Shown: positions 1 to 12,088 of the stretch, in pieces
How the letters are laid out: every line of letters begins with the position of its first letter
How positions within the stretch are numbered: position 1 is the stretch's first letter
Source: Melampsora larici-populina 98AG31
Taxonomy: Eukaryota > Basidiomycota > Pucciniomycetes > Pucciniales > Melampsoraceae
Length of the DNA: 64,000 nt
Assembly: GCF_000204055.1 (NCBI RefSeq)
Contig: NW_006768810.1
Location: forward strand, 104,632 to 168,631
Direction of reading: 5' to 3'
Translations under genes and position numbers: made by a program
The notes under the pieces: generated by a model
Told to the model about the DNA's origin: nothing
Database searches by the model: none
Seen by the model: the letters and a program-made list of their open reading frames with translations, nothing else

Positions 1-87
1 GACAAAGAAAGGAATCAAGATTCCTGATGATAATGATATTGATCATATTGATTGGAAGGAAACTCAAAGAAAAGCTAGAGGCTCAGT

Positions 88-1062
88 TTGATAATGTTTT
101 TGACCGGATTAGTGAGAAGGATGGAATCCGGCATCAGTGACACTGATCTGGTAGAACAAAATCTCCAATCAGAGAAAATCTTACACTCCAGATTAGACAT
201 TCTGGAACAATATCTGAAGGAGATGAATGAAGACGGGAAGGTTCAGCGGGAAAAAATTCTCACTGAAGTTTTAATCATTAAAAACAGTGTCAAGTCAATT
301 TCTAAAGGAGAGAGGTTGATTGTCGACAGTCCCGTAAAAGTAGATTCAGGAAGAACTAGCCTCCTGAAAAGAGACGTAGAAGGCAATAGTGAACCAGCCG
401 GGATCTCTCAAGAATATAATGTGCAACAAATGCTTAGTGGGATCAAAGAACAGATTTACGCACTTGAGCAGAGTAATCACAAACAAAATTTGCCGGCTAA
501 ACAAGACAGTGAATCAGCGGAGTATCAAGCCAGCTTGAAGAAAGACCTGCGGAAGGAATATCCGCAGCCTAAAGATTGGCCAACATTTGACGGGGAAGGG
601 GAGTACAACCACCAGGAATTCATTGACTGGGTAGATAGAATGTCAAGTAAGCTGCACATGCCCGATGAGCTTATTATTGCAAAATTAGGGATTGTATTCC
701 AAGGAGTAGCCAGACAATGGTTCATAGACTTCTCAAAAGAGGATGATCTACAACATGGGCGGAATGGAAGATTGCCATTCAAGAAAGGTTTGGAAACCAA
801 GCTTGGAAGAACTGTATGTAAAAATTGTATTTATCTGATACATTTGTACTTAGACCAAATACTGATTGTGTTAAATGGGCAAGTAAGCAGAAACAGAGAG
901 TTCAAGCTTTCCAACCAAATATTACACAAGAAGAGCTTGTTGAGAAAATCACGTGGCAACTACCGGGCACGATACGTATATGGGTCAGCAGTAAAATGCG
1001 TGAGCCGGCAAGATGGACAGACTTCTTGCTGGTTTTTGAAGACATATGTAGGAACATGTTAG
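88..1062 (+). pseudogene. gag, N-terminal part, frame-broken
   Basis: The open frame encodes a charged, coiled-coil-like N-terminus followed by a retrotransposon capsid-like stretch (around residues 165-245, containing EFIDWVDRMSSKL and GVARQWFIDF). The capsid homology leaves this frame near position 815-830 and continues in the frame of the next ORF, which carries the rest of gag and the zinc knuckle. The last ~75 residues here are therefore out-of-frame readthrough. The ATG at 88 may not be the original start, since coding-like sequence precedes it in other frames. Confidence 0.75.
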
Positions 1063-4000
1063 ATAGAAGAAGTAATCAGCAAGCCAACACGCGTAGGACT
1101 TTTTTTCCAAGACAAGTTGAACCAGCTGTTGCTTTGGGTAGTAAGGATAGACCTGTAACAAGTAACACGGAAAGAAAAAATCATAAAGCGTGTCATGGTT
1201 GTGGAAGTACAGATCCAACCCATGTATGGAAAACCTGTAAAGGTAAAAGTAAGGCGGTGAACCAGGTAGAGATTGAAGATACTAATGACCAAGACGTAGA
1301 GCCGGTCAGTATGGATTTTGTAGAATATGCAGAATCCAAAGAGGAGGATCTGTTTGGAGAAAAAGAAGAAACTCCGGTTGACGTCATTGAGAGCAAATTT
1401 TGCACGGATGTAGACATTGAGCAGCTTCAGGCAGATGCTGATGTGCCAACACTAGGGCATAGTAAAGACGGTGTACAACATATCACTGACGCGAAATTGT
1501 TGAAATCAAAGCCATCCTCAGGGAAAGCACACACGCTAGGATTTCATAGTCTTACAAGAGTAATTGTTGAAGGCACTGATGCGGAGATGCTACTTGACAG
1601 TGGAGCATCTTGCTCAGTGGTGGGGATTTCATATTTGTCAACTATTGTCCCAGACTGGAGGCTCAAATTGATGCCTTGTAATGATAACATGAAATTTTCA
1701 GGTTGTGGCGGGAGTTTATTTCCTTTAGGAGTTATCAATCTGAAAGCAGTTTTTCCGCATAAGCAAGGAGGTGTGAGAATAGCCGCGGAGTTTGTGGTAA
1801 TGGAAAATTCTCATACTAAGTACTTTATACTGGGGGATGACTACCTAGGAGCGTACGGCATTGACATTTTTCACAGTCGAGAAAAATACTTTACAATAGG
1901 TAATGATGTGAGGAAGAAGAAATTTGCATTACCACTGCAGAGACCAATCTTATCTGGCCTTAGAGTGAGTCATGATCAGCCAGAAGTTGAACCTGTAGCA
2001 TCAAACACTGTGCTAACACAGAAAATTAAAGAAGGTTTGGCAGAAGCCACTTTTTCTCCTAAACTGAGTGACGCACAAAGAAATAAATTTGTTGAGTTCA
2101 TAATTCAACACGCGGAAGAGTTTGGCTTGGGAAAATCACCGTTGGGTGAAATTAAAGATCATCCGGTGCATATACAGCTCAATATTGATAAGCCGTATCC
2201 CCCTATCTTGAGGAAAGCAGTGTATCCAGCTAGCCCACGGAATAGGGTAGAAATTGAAAAACACTTGGACGAATTGCTGAACCTTGGAGTTATCAGGAAG
2301 GTAGGTGAGGATGAAGAAGTTGACATCACCACACCTATCATCATTGCATGGCATAATGGTAAATCTCGTTTATGTGGAGATTTTAGAGCATTGAATACAT
2401 ACACAGTTCCGGACAGATACCCGTTACCTAGAATTGAGTATGCGCTGACCAATCTTGGTAAAGCAATATATATTATGGTTATGGACGTAATGAAAGGTTT
2501 TCATCAGAATATTGTAGCATTAGATAGTAGACAATTCTTAAGGATAATTTGTCATTTAGGTATATTTGAATATTTGAGGATGCCTTTTGGTATCAAGAAT
2601 GCACCAGCCTTTTTCCAAAGAATGATGGATTTAGAGTTCTCTCAAGAATTGCGAGAAGGATGGGTGATAATATACATAGATGACATTATTGTCTTTCACA
2701 CAAACTGGGAAGATCATGTCTGTGGCGTTGAGCGGATCCTTCAGAAAGTTAAGAAAATGGGAATGACAATATCTCTTAAGAAGAGCCATTTTGGGTTTGA
2801 CAGTGTCAAAGCTTTAGGCCATTTAGTATCGGGCTTATGGATTGCAATTGATCAAAATAGAGTGTCTGCAGTATTAGACAAACCATGCCCAAAGAATGTC
2901 AGTGAACTTCAGACATTTTTGGGCTTTGCAAGTTATTATCGAAATTATTTGAAAGACTACGGTAGAATCTCCAGTTGTTTGTATAAACTGTTTGGCAAGG
3001 GTGTAGCTTTTGAGATGACAAAGGAGAGAGTTGAAGTTTGGTCAAGCATTAAGAAAATGATTACCAGCGCTCCACTTCTACTTCAACCAGATTTTAGTCA
3101 ACCTTTCAAACTTTATGTTGATGCCTCTTTTGACGGTTTAGGAGCGGCTTTGCATCAATCTAGAATTGTAGATGGGAAAATGCAAGAAGGACCAATAGTC
3201 TTTATTTCCAGGAAATTAAAAGACAGTGAGACAAGATATGGATCTCCGCAACTAGAAGCTTTAGGTTTGGTATGGGCATTAGAGAAGCTTCATTACTATC
3301 TTGATGGTGTATACTTTGAAGTTATCACAGACTGTACAGGTGTTCGGTCTTTGATGAATATAAAGATGCCTAATAGACACATGCTTAGATGGATGTTGGC
3401 AATCCAAGAGTATCGACCTTACATGACAATTACGCATAGACCGGGAAAAATGCACAACAATGCAGATGGCCTGAGTAGGATGGCCTTACCTAATGATGAC
3501 TCTAATCCAGCATGGGAACCGGAAGAGGTTGAGTTAGATATCCCCGTGATGGGTCTGAGTTTAGCTGAACTGAGTGAAGAATTTTTTGACGAGATAAAAC
3601 AAAGTTATAATGGAGACCCTAACACCACAAAGTTAATTAAGATTATGAGTCAAGACAAGATAGATTTAGCTCTAGTAACTAGTTTGGAATCTCCGTGGAA
3701 GGAACTTTACGGAGAAGGAAAATTTTCCTTACAGTCCGGATTACTGTATTACAGAGAGAAACATACATCAGTCATAGTTCTTGTGGATAAAGCTCACAAA
3801 GAACAAGTCCTTAAAGTTTGCCATGACGAATTCCTGGCAGGACATATGTCAGAAGAAAAGACATTAGAAAAAGTGTGCACCACAGCATGGTGGATTAAGA
3901 GGAATCTGGATACTCAGACTTACGTCAGTAGTTGTGAGAGATGCCAGAAAGTTAATAAAGCCACCGGGAAAAGGTATGGTCTGCTTCAAAGGATTGAAGA

Positions 4001-4268
4001 ACCAACGTATCCATGGGAGATCATCAACATGGACTTTGTGACAAGTCTTCCACCAGCGGGTATTGAAAATTATAATGCATGTTTAGTAATAGTTGATAGA
4101 TTTTCTAGGAGGGCCAGATTCTTGCCGTGTTACAAAGAATCATCAGCCATGGATATTGCACTATTATTTTGGGAGAGACTTATTAGTGACGTAGGTCTCC
4201 CAAAGTCATTATTAGTGACAAAGATCCAAAGTTTACATCTGACTTTTGGAAAGGATTGTACAAAATAA
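825..4268 (+). pseudogene. gag-pol: zinc knuckle, protease, RT, RNase H, integrase N-half
   Basis: Read as 1147 residues. The start is the C-terminal half of capsid. A CCHC-like knuckle with spacing CX2CX6HX4C lies at residues 123-138 (C123, C126, H133, C138). The aspartic protease active site LLDSGAS is near residue 255. The RT catalytic box YIDDIIVF is near residue 618. RNase H (YVDASFDGLGAAL) is near residue 765. The integrase HHCC zinc finger follows, then the first catalytic-core aspartate (NMDFVTSLP). The frame is lost near 4205-4215, before the second integrase aspartate, by what looks like a 1-nt change. Protease, RT and RNase H motifs are intact. Confidence 0.92.
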
Positions 4269-5143
4269 TGGGTACAAAACTGGCATTTTCAACGGCATAT
4301 CATCCACAGACAGATGGTCTAGCAGAGAAAATGATCCAGACCTTATCAGAAATGATACGGCGATACTGTGCTTTTGGTCTTGAATTTAAAGATAAAGACG
4401 GATACACTCATGACTGGAAAAGTTTACTACCAGCATTAGAGATAGCTTACAATAGCAGTGTTCATAGCTCAACAAAGAAGAGTCCGTATGAAGTAGAGAG
4501 AGGATACTGTCCTCGACTCCCGAGAGATAAGTTTAGGAGCAGAGATGTGGATATCCATCCAACTTCCCTTAGTTTTGCAACAATGCTGAGTAAAGCAAGA
4601 GAGTATGCATCACAGTGTCTTAGAGAATCAGTTGAGTACAACAAAGAGAGATGGGATAAAGCCCACAAAGAACCAAAATTTGAAGTTGGAGAACAAGTTC
4701 TATTGTCCACGGTCAATTTTAATAACATACAAGGACCTAAGAAGCTGAGAGATCAGTTCCTAGGACCGTTCGTGATTTCCAAGTTAGTTGGAAATAATGC
4801 AGTTGAACTCATATTGCATGGGGAGTTGGAACGCAGGCATCCAGTATTCCCAGTGTCATTAATAAAAAAATATCATGCACCAGATACAAGTGACGTAAGG
4901 AGACAACAGGAAGTACGAGTTGTGATACCTCCATTTGAACCAGAGAATGAGAAAAAATTCTTGAAGGTGCTAAAATATAAGAAAGTTAAAAATAAAGACA
5001 ATGAAGACGTCACACTTTATCTTGTGAGATACAAGAACAAAGGAGCAGATTGGGACGAATGGCTCCCAGCAGATAAAGTACCTAATTCTAAGGTAACTCT
5101 TAGAGCATACCGGGCATCTAAGAGGGAGAATCAACAGCAGTAG
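4256..5143 (+). pseudogene. integrase C-half with chromodomain
   Basis: This continues pol in another frame. It holds the integrase core hallmark [12 protein letters not shown], the conserved [15 protein letters not shown] stretch, the C-terminal [16 protein letters not shown] region, and an ending chromodomain (around residues 238-285, with [16 protein letters not shown]). The chromodomain places the element in the chromoviruses, where this module is thought to steer integration toward marked chromatin. The ORF ends 27 bp before the 3' LTR. It is separated from the upstream pol by the frame break near 4210. Confidence 0.9.
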
Positions 5144-5158
5144 AAGGAAACCTTCTCT

Positions 5159-5170
5159 GGTGGTGGGGAG
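5159..5170 (+). other. polypurine tract of the gypsy element
   Basis: A purine-rich GGTGGTGGGGAG stretch abuts the TGTCAGCCCT that starts the 3' LTR. This is the expected position of the plus-strand primer. Confidence 0.6.
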
Positions 5171-5981
5171 TGTCAGCCCTGAGCCCTGATTACACGACCA
5201 CGGGCTAACAGTTACATATGTAATATTATATTATTGTATAAATCCATAAGTACATCTCACGGCTCAGTGTCAAGAGCCACATAAACACATGTACGTAATG
5301 TATTAAATACGTAGCAAACCTAACCCAAGCGCCAACCACAAGTGAGACAAGAATCACACGCCAACCACAAGTTGACGCTTGACCTGTGAATATATAAACC
5401 CCCCTTCTTCCCTTGATTCATCCCCCATCTTTTCACACACCACAACATCAGAATCACATTATACTTGAAATCCTATTGAGAGGATCTTTGAGTACGTGAT
5501 TAGTTGTGTAGTCTAAAAGACCATCTTTGAGCATTACGGGTTCCATTGCTGAACACCCTTGGTATTGATTTCTACGAGCCCTGGGCCATAAACGTCTCTA
5601 GAAATAAACCATAAAGCAGTAAAGCTTCCTCCCTCACCAGGAGTCTAAAGTAGCCTCAGGATCTTTGGTTTACCAAAGTGTAAAGCCTGCCCCTCGCAGT
5701 CTCACGAGGTTTTAGCGTATTTACGCGTAATAGCCCTTTCCTTCCCCTTTATTCCCTTAAACCCTCTTCTCAGAGGTCAACTAACTGTAGTCTTCACTTG
5801 GGTGTACCAATTGAAGACCAGTTTTCCCTTTACCTACGCATTTCTCAGTGAAGAGTACGCCTAACAGACGCGTACCCCTCACAATATTCATATGGACACT
5901 CTTATATCTGTACACCAAAGATACCTCTAGTCTCAGTGCATGAATCTTTCCAGGCAGATTGTAATATAACTTAACATCACA
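5171..5981 (+). repeat. 3' LTR of the gypsy element
   Basis: It starts TGTCAGCCCT directly after the polypurine tract. It contains a TATA-like TATATAAACC near 5391-5400, suitable as the LTR promoter. I place the end at the ACA near 5979-5981, giving TGT...ACA termini. No second LTR is in the window, so the right boundary is provisional. Confidence 0.6.
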
Positions 5982-6889
5982 ATCAGAAAAAAGGATGATT
6001 CTATGAAAAAAAACCTCAAAGCAAATTCAAATTTAGTGATCATTTCACTTCACACTTAAAGATGTTTGATTGAACTTGAACTTTGAAAACTTCTGTATAA
6101 AAAGAAATCAAATTGATTTGAAAACCTTATACAGCAATTTTAAGAATAAATCTTGCCTGTTTGTTTTTACTTTTTTATTGTTTTCAAGGTTGAACTAAAA
6201 ATGATTGACCTTTAAAATCCTACATAGAGCGCTGTAGTCAATGATGTGCTCAACTTTATACATTGTAATCCACCCTTCAAGTATCCTCCCCCCTTTCTTC
6301 TGTTTGAAACCATACCAAAGGTTGTGCATTTTTGGTACAAAGAAAGCAATGATTGTGAAAGAGAAGCAAGATTGTGATAACTCACAATCCTTACACCCTT
6401 GAATAAGTTGTGTCAGGACCGGCATAAACCGCCTCAGAAGCATATCTCCTTGCTCACAACAAGCTCATTGAATATGATAAAACCACATGGAATTATCCAA
6501 TTACGTGTGAAAAGTATGTTAAAACAACAGTGTAATACTCTGACACATGAATAAACACATGTAATAACCACTTACACATGTGACACATAAGATATTTATT
6601 TCTATTTTACCTATATTCAATTACCCTTTTTCTACTTTTTCTATTCCTATCCTTCTCTATGTGATATTCAAACAATAAACATTGTTCAAGTTAAACAAAA
6701 CACACACAGATCAATTTGTAGACAAACCTCAGTGATTTGTTTAATGATGATCTTTCTAATACTCATGTGTGATCCTATTTCAAGCAACTGAGTTGGATTG
6801 TGAAACCAACGTAGTAGCTGATCATCTAAAACTGATCTCCTTGGCACATCATGATGACTGCCAAGGAAGGATGTCTAGGGTTCATGTGC
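5982..6889. other. intergenic, AT-rich, no gene seen
   Basis: AT-rich sequence without a convincing coding frame. It separates the LTR retrotransposon from the CACTA-like element. Confidence 0.5.
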
Positions 6890-6892
6890 TAA

Positions 6893-8932
6893 CACTATAA
6901 AAAATCTAATATTTTCTGGGCAGAAAGCATGAATATTCATATACAAAAATATTGCACTGCACAGATGTAGTATTTTTCGGCTATGCAAAATGATTAGAAT
7001 TAATGTCAAAAATGATTAAAAATGCTATGTTAATGCATAAAAATGCACCATTAATGCACCATTAATGAAAAAAAATGCAGCATCAATGCAGAAAAATGCA
7101 GTGTTAATGCACATGAAGAATGAATGCAGAATTCCACCTTTTTCAATTTTGTTTGTCCTTCAGGTCAATCATTTTTCACTTGGGAAAAATACTACATTTG
7201 CCCAGTGTTGGAAGGTCAGGAAGACAGAAAAATAATACAAAAACATTTGACCATTGTTCCCCCTGGTGTTGACAACTTTAAGATGGGTATTTTTTTGTAT
7301 TTTTAGTGTGTATATTGATGAGATTGTACTAACAAAAAACCCACATGATCATTAGATCTCCACCTGTAACAGATGCTAAAATTTAGCCCCTCAGATTCAA
7401 GAGAACAATATGAATTCTACAAATTCCCGTTTGCAATTGGCAAGCAAATTACTTGATTGTTAGTTCATTAGACAGCTGTAATTTGTCTCCAAAGCTTTCA
7501 TCAAGGTCAAGGGTCTGTGTCTTGCTTCACAAAGAATCTATGTGGCTTTGTACAAAATACTTCAAATCAATAATAGCTTCTTTATAGGATGAGCTATAGC
7601 TTTGCCTCATTATCATGGCACTTAGATAGAGGCTCTGGATTTAGAATGAGCCCATAAGCAAGTGATTTGACAGATCTTTGTGAAACATATGAACATTTCT
7701 AGAAGTCAAAATTTTGTCATGAATCTCAGGAGCCAAATTTCCGGATTGGTTACAGGTGGACATCTGATGATCATGGGGTCTTTTGTTAGTACATTCAACA
7801 ATAAGGGTACACAAACCTATGGCCCAACACAAAACTCATGAACAAAAACCATGAAACCCAATCTGATTTTTGGTTTATTTTGATGGGTTGCCCTGGGAAT
7901 GTTGAGTGCCCCATGAACCTGTCTAATTTCTCACTCCACAGGCCTCTTATCAACCCTTGACATCTTTACCTGACTCATTTCTCTTTTTGAAAGCTGATCA
8001 TGAAGACAATTTTGGACAAAATTCTCAGACATCAAGAGAGCATTGCTTACATGGCCATGATGCTAGAACAATCCTTGGAGATTTAAAACTCAAATTTGAT
8101 TATGACTCTTTCCATTCAATCCAATTTCACCCTCAATGACTTGTGCTATTGTTCTTCTTTTTTTTGATTCTAGGTTATGATGAATCCATTGAAATTGCTA
8201 ATTGAAAACATTGTACAAGTGATCTACATGCTAGAGTTCTTCTTAATCCTAAGAAAAAAGAAAGATCAATGAAATCATAATATTACATTCTCCTTTTTCT
8301 GACTCAATTATTTTTGATTCTTTTTGAATTGCATTTCTGATTATTCAGCATTGGTTTTTGCACTCTCCAATTGATGATTTGAAGTAATCAGATTAAATTT
8401 TATTACTTTTCCTTTTTGTTTTGTCAGATCAATTGTATTTATACAATTTCACATAATAAAAGTTCTTTTCAAACAAATATGACCTGAGCAGGATCAAACT
8501 ATTTGAAAGAAGTTGGTTGTAGTGGGTTTGGCTGTGGTTGGGAGGTGATATTTTGGCTGTGTAGCGGTGCTGAGCGTTCAAGTCACATGAGCAAGGTGGG
8601 TGTGATGATTGATTGATTGAGCAAACAATTTTTTTTATTGTATGGGTGTTAAGATCTGGCAGATCTCAACCCATTGGAAAAAAACCATCAAAAAAACGCA
8701 AGATTTGGATGAGTTTTCATGGGGTTTTTACCAGGGTTTTTCTGATGGATTGAAGGTTTGTGTACCCCTGATATACACCCTAAGAATACAAAAAAAAACT
8801 CATATTAAAGTTCTCAACACCAGGAGCAATGTGCATACATTGGTGTATTTTTGCTCTCTTCCTGACCTTTCAAGATTTCTGTATGTCAATATTTACATGC
8901 TCTGCCCAGAAAATGTTATATTTTTGGTAGTG
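6893..8932. mobile_element. Non-autonomous CACTA (EnSpm)-like DNA transposon, 2.0 kb
   Basis: The two ends are inverted copies. The left end reads CACTATAAAAAATCTAATAT and the right end, in reverse complement, CACTACCAAAAATATAACAT; both continue into TTTTCTGGGCAG. The left arm (6893-7316) and right arm (about 8770-8932) match for most of their length, including a stretch around GGTCAGGAAGA and CCTGGTGTTGA. The left arm carries an extra block of short repeats at 6990-7115. A 3-bp TAA lies on both sides (6890-6892, 8933-8935). CACTA termini plus a 3-bp duplication fit the CACTA superfamily. No transposase frame is inside. Confidence 0.85.
6990..7115. repeat. Subterminal short repeats (AAAAATGCA/TTAATGCA type)
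   Basis: About seven degenerate, closely spaced copies of AAAATGCA and TTAATGCA lie inside the left arm of the CACTA-like element. They are missing from the matching right arm. Short subterminal repeats are typical transposase-binding clusters in CACTA elements; that role is inferred here. Confidence 0.6.
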
Positions 8933-8935
8933 TAA

Positions 8936-9991
8936 AAGGAAGGGGTTGTTATTGAATGATTCAGGATTACATAGCATTACAGCTTACACATGCTCAAACA
9001 GCTAATCACACATTTACCTCTACTTGTAAAGATCTTATGAAATTATCTCCAGATCACAAGCCATTTGTTCACATGATCTGTTCATACTAACATCCTTCTG
9101 TAGTTCTTTCACATCTGCTGTGCACTTCATTTTTTTGTTCTGACAGAGACCCTTGATTTTGTCTTGTTTCTTTTATAGCTTATCCTTCACAATCACAATC
9201 AAGTTCACATAGCTTTAACAACCAATCAGTCTGTCCATATCAACCTTCAAAAGCCTTTTTCAGTCTCTTTTAAGCCCTCTTACAGTCAGTAGCCACAGAT
9301 TTGACCTTTCTGCTATTTTTCTCTCTGATTACTAATGGCAAGCACTGTCCTACATATGTAAAACATATGTAATCAACCTGTAACAGGTATACAACAACTA
9401 TCACACACTTCTTTCCTTGCTCAATAAGCTTCCTTATTGACAAGTTAACTTCATCTCTTATAAAGAATCTAGGTGAGTAAGTTTGAGTGAAATAAAACAA
9501 TCAGACAAAATCTTTGTCCGAAACTGCTGTAAAACAGTAAGTATTCTTATTTTAACCTAATCCATCAATTTTATGTAAATGAAAGTTTTTGAAAAAAGAA
9601 AAGTTCAAGAATTACATTCACATTTTTTGTTGTTTTTTTTGAGTTTGCTTAATGGAAAACTTTTTAACATTTTTAAAAAATGAAGAGAAAGAGGAAAAAG
9701 GAGAGTGAATGAGAGTGAAATCCATAAAAAAAACAAGTTTTCAAAAAAAGAAAAAAAAGGTAAATTGAGATAACACACAGACGCATACATACACATCAAG
9801 GACCGAAGTTATAAACACATCAAATTGGTGAAGGTTTTTGAAGAAAACCTTTCTATGAGAAAAGTATACAAGTGATTAATTAGACTATCAAACCTATGCA
9901 AGAGCAGAAAAAAAATCATAATGCTTATAAATCAGAAAAAAATCGGTTTCTTTTGAAAAACCCAAAGAACATTCCGGTGTGTAATTTGTTT
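8936..9991. other. intergenic, no gene seen
   Basis: AT-rich with poly-A/T runs and no convincing coding potential. The part next to 9992 is the probable 3' UTR of the Ctr gene. Confidence 0.45.
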
Positions 9992-10762
9992 TCAAGCATG
10001 ATCATGTGATGAAGAATCAGTTTGACCAAAGATAGCTTCTCCAATAAATGTACCCATCAGAATCGCCATAAAATAATAAATGTTGTAAGTCATGACTGCC
10101 AACTAAGTAAAGAGGAGGGAAATCAACAAGATCCAGGTTAGTATTCATGACTTCTGTTCAGAAGATAGGAAAAATGATCCTTTCGTTATAGATTTAACAA
10201 GAAATTCAAACTATGTAAGGGATGGACTGACCATAAGAAGGTATCCTAGACCAGCTTGAATGGTGACGAGACAACATCGAAGCAGATTAGGTTTATTGAA
10301 GATCAGTAAGAATCGATGAGTCGGTCTAGAAGTTAACTTTGATCTTGATTCGACTTGTAAAGAAGATCTACTAGGATAATCTAAGAAATCATCATGGGTT
10401 TCAGAAGATCTGTTCGGATCTGAATGAAGTTGAGAATCAGAAGGAGGTGATCCAGGAGTGTTGTTGAATTTCGAATGTCCATCTTCCATATTTAATGTAT
10501 CAGATCGATTGATAAGTTCATCACAATCTTCGTCTAGTTTTGATCTAGACCTAGACCTTCTTCTAGATTGATGATCCAGTGTTGAAAGTTCTTCATGAGT
10601 AGGTTTTAAAACTTTTGATTTGATAAATGAGATTGATTTGTAGACGAATGCAAGGATTGATAATCCAAAACAAACTGCAAACGTTGCAGCCGCAGTTTGT
10701 GGTTTCCAATCTTGAAACCATATGGGTGAAATCGGTATCGAAGTTGAAAAGGTTGATGACAT
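9992..10762 (-). CDS. Ctr-family copper transporter
   Basis: Copper transporters of the Ctr family are trimers with three membrane helices that move Cu(I) across the plasma or vacuolar membrane. Two exons are read: 10232-10762 and 9992-10102, joined across a 129-nt GT-AG intron, giving 213 aa. The N-terminus IWFQDWKPQTAAATFAVCFG matches the entry to helix 1. Across the splice the reading is YLLM-LAVMTYN, giving the MxxxM copper motif of helix 2. Helix 3 contains GTFIG, the family GxxxG packing motif. A Ser/Arg-rich loop of about 85 residues separates helices 1 and 2. The short N-terminus has few Met, so a vacuolar Ctr2/Ctr6-like role is possible. A probable 5'-UTR intron lies at 10767-10864 (GTAAGT...TAG), so I start at the ATG just after it and not at the longer reading frame. 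Confidence 0.88.
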
Positions 10763-10864
10763 TGGTCTACATGTGTACAACAAGTTTAGGGTAAGATTTC
10801 GTGACCAAACAAACGTCTTCTGGATTACAGATTTCGAGGTTGAAAAGATCATGAAAGAACTTAC

Positions 10865-11391
10865 CCTACTGAACTTGTATTTGATGATTCGTTGAGCATG
10901 ATGAGATGGGATTTGGTTTTGATTGGTTTAGATTTGTCGGTTTGGTTTGGTTTGAAGAGACGAGTAGATTGATTTGGTGTTATTCGATAAGGTATGTATG
11001 TATGTAGTGAGGTTGAGAAGGAAGAGTTGTGAAGTTGATAGATGATCGGTAATTAAATTTATCGAATCGTTCGTGTCCAAAGGGATATGGCTGGATGTGC
11101 AGAATGAAGGGATGAGGTAGGGATACGAGCTATATCAAAGTTGATGGTGAAGGTCTTAATTTTGATGAAGGATTGGTGAGTTGAATTGAATTTGTTGATG
11201 ATGAGGAAGTCAAATTTGAAACTGTCAATCTTCATTCATTCATTTTCCTAGTTCAGTAAAAACACAAGCCAGACAAACTTAAACCAAGGCCTCTTCAACT
11301 TCCGAATCCTCAGATTTGATAATTCCTTCAAGGGTACACTTCTCTATCCTGACTCCTCATCAATCTCAGGGTTGAATCAAGTCACGAAGAA
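10865..11391. other. 5' region of the Ctr gene, otherwise nothing recognised
   Basis: This is upstream of the Ctr gene on its strand and contains the probable 5' UTR and promoter. No other feature stands out. Confidence 0.4.
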
Positions 11392-11542
11392 TTAGGGCGC
11401 GTTCACTTAAGCAATTTCTGGTGAGAAATCACATTCTGCAAAATTTAAAGTGTCTATTTGGTGGTGTATGTTTCATTTTTGCATTAAAAATTTTACAGAA
11501 TGTGATTTCCAGTCAGAAATTCCTTAAGTGAACGCGCCCTTA
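11392..11542. mobile_element. MITE copy 1 (GGGCGCGTTCACTTAAG inverted termini)
   Basis: About 145 bp, nearly palindromic. Termini are GGGCGCGTTCACTTAAG and CTTAAGTGAACGCGCCC. Flanking TTA occurs on both sides (11392-11394, 11540-11542), as expected for PIF/Harbinger-like insertion. There is no coding capacity. A second copy lies 370 bp away in the opposite orientation. Confidence 0.85.
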
Positions 11543-11913
11543 GCGATTTTTAATCGCTTTATTTTTTCGTTAAAATCAGGATTCGACTCAGATCTCCATA
11601 GATACCATTTAATTTTATCATGAAGTGCGATTATTGAACCTTGAAATCTGGATTCCTTGATATTGTTGGTCACCGTAAATAATCGATTGGATTTTCAGAC
11701 CCGTTTGGCTAATGAAAAACTTGGATTCAGACTTGGATTCAAATTGATGGTCTCAAGACTATATATAATTGCTCGACATGCAAAAGATAACCTCATCACT
11801 CAAAAAAAATCTCAGCAAATACAACCACAAGATCGTCGAGGCTGGTTTCTCTAGTTGAACTCGACTAATGGATGTGAAAGTTCCAAACTGTTTGTTGGAT
11901 TTTGTAAAACTCC

Positions 11914-12065
11914 TTAGGGCGCGTTCACTTGAAGGAATTTCTGACCAAGAATCACATTCTGTAGAATTTTTAATGCAAAAAAGAAACATGCACCACCAAA
12001 TAGACACTTTAAATTTTGCAGCATGTGATGTCTCACCAGAGATTGCTTAAGTGAACGCGCCCTAA
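11914..12065. mobile_element. MITE copy 2, inverted relative to copy 1
   Basis: Same termini and same interior as the copy at 11392, but in reverse orientation (its left half matches the reverse complement of copy 1's right half). Flanks read TTA on the left and TAA on the right, so a direct target duplication is not clear here. Confidence 0.82.
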
Positions 12066-12088
12066 ATGTTCATTACTACTCATGACAG

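Larger units (their letters stand above)
1..5981 (+). mobile_element. Ty3/gypsy chromovirus LTR retrotransposon, 5' end outside window, decayed
   Basis: The order is gag, zinc knuckle, protease, reverse transcriptase, RNase H, integrase, chromodomain, polypurine tract and 3' LTR. This is the Ty3/gypsy chromovirus arrangement. The 5' LTR and primer-binding site lie before position 1, so element length and target duplication cannot be seen. Coding is spread over three frames (88-1062, 825-4268, 4256-5143), so at least two breaks exist, one inside gag and one inside the integrase core. It is a fungal genomic element, probably non-autonomous now. Confidence 0.93.

Noticed and set aside
10767..10852. 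N-terminal 30-residue extension of the Ctr protein (longer ORF start at 10852)
   Set aside because: This stretch is better explained as a GTAAGT...TAG intron in the 5' UTR; the ATG just after the acceptor gives a normal Ctr start.
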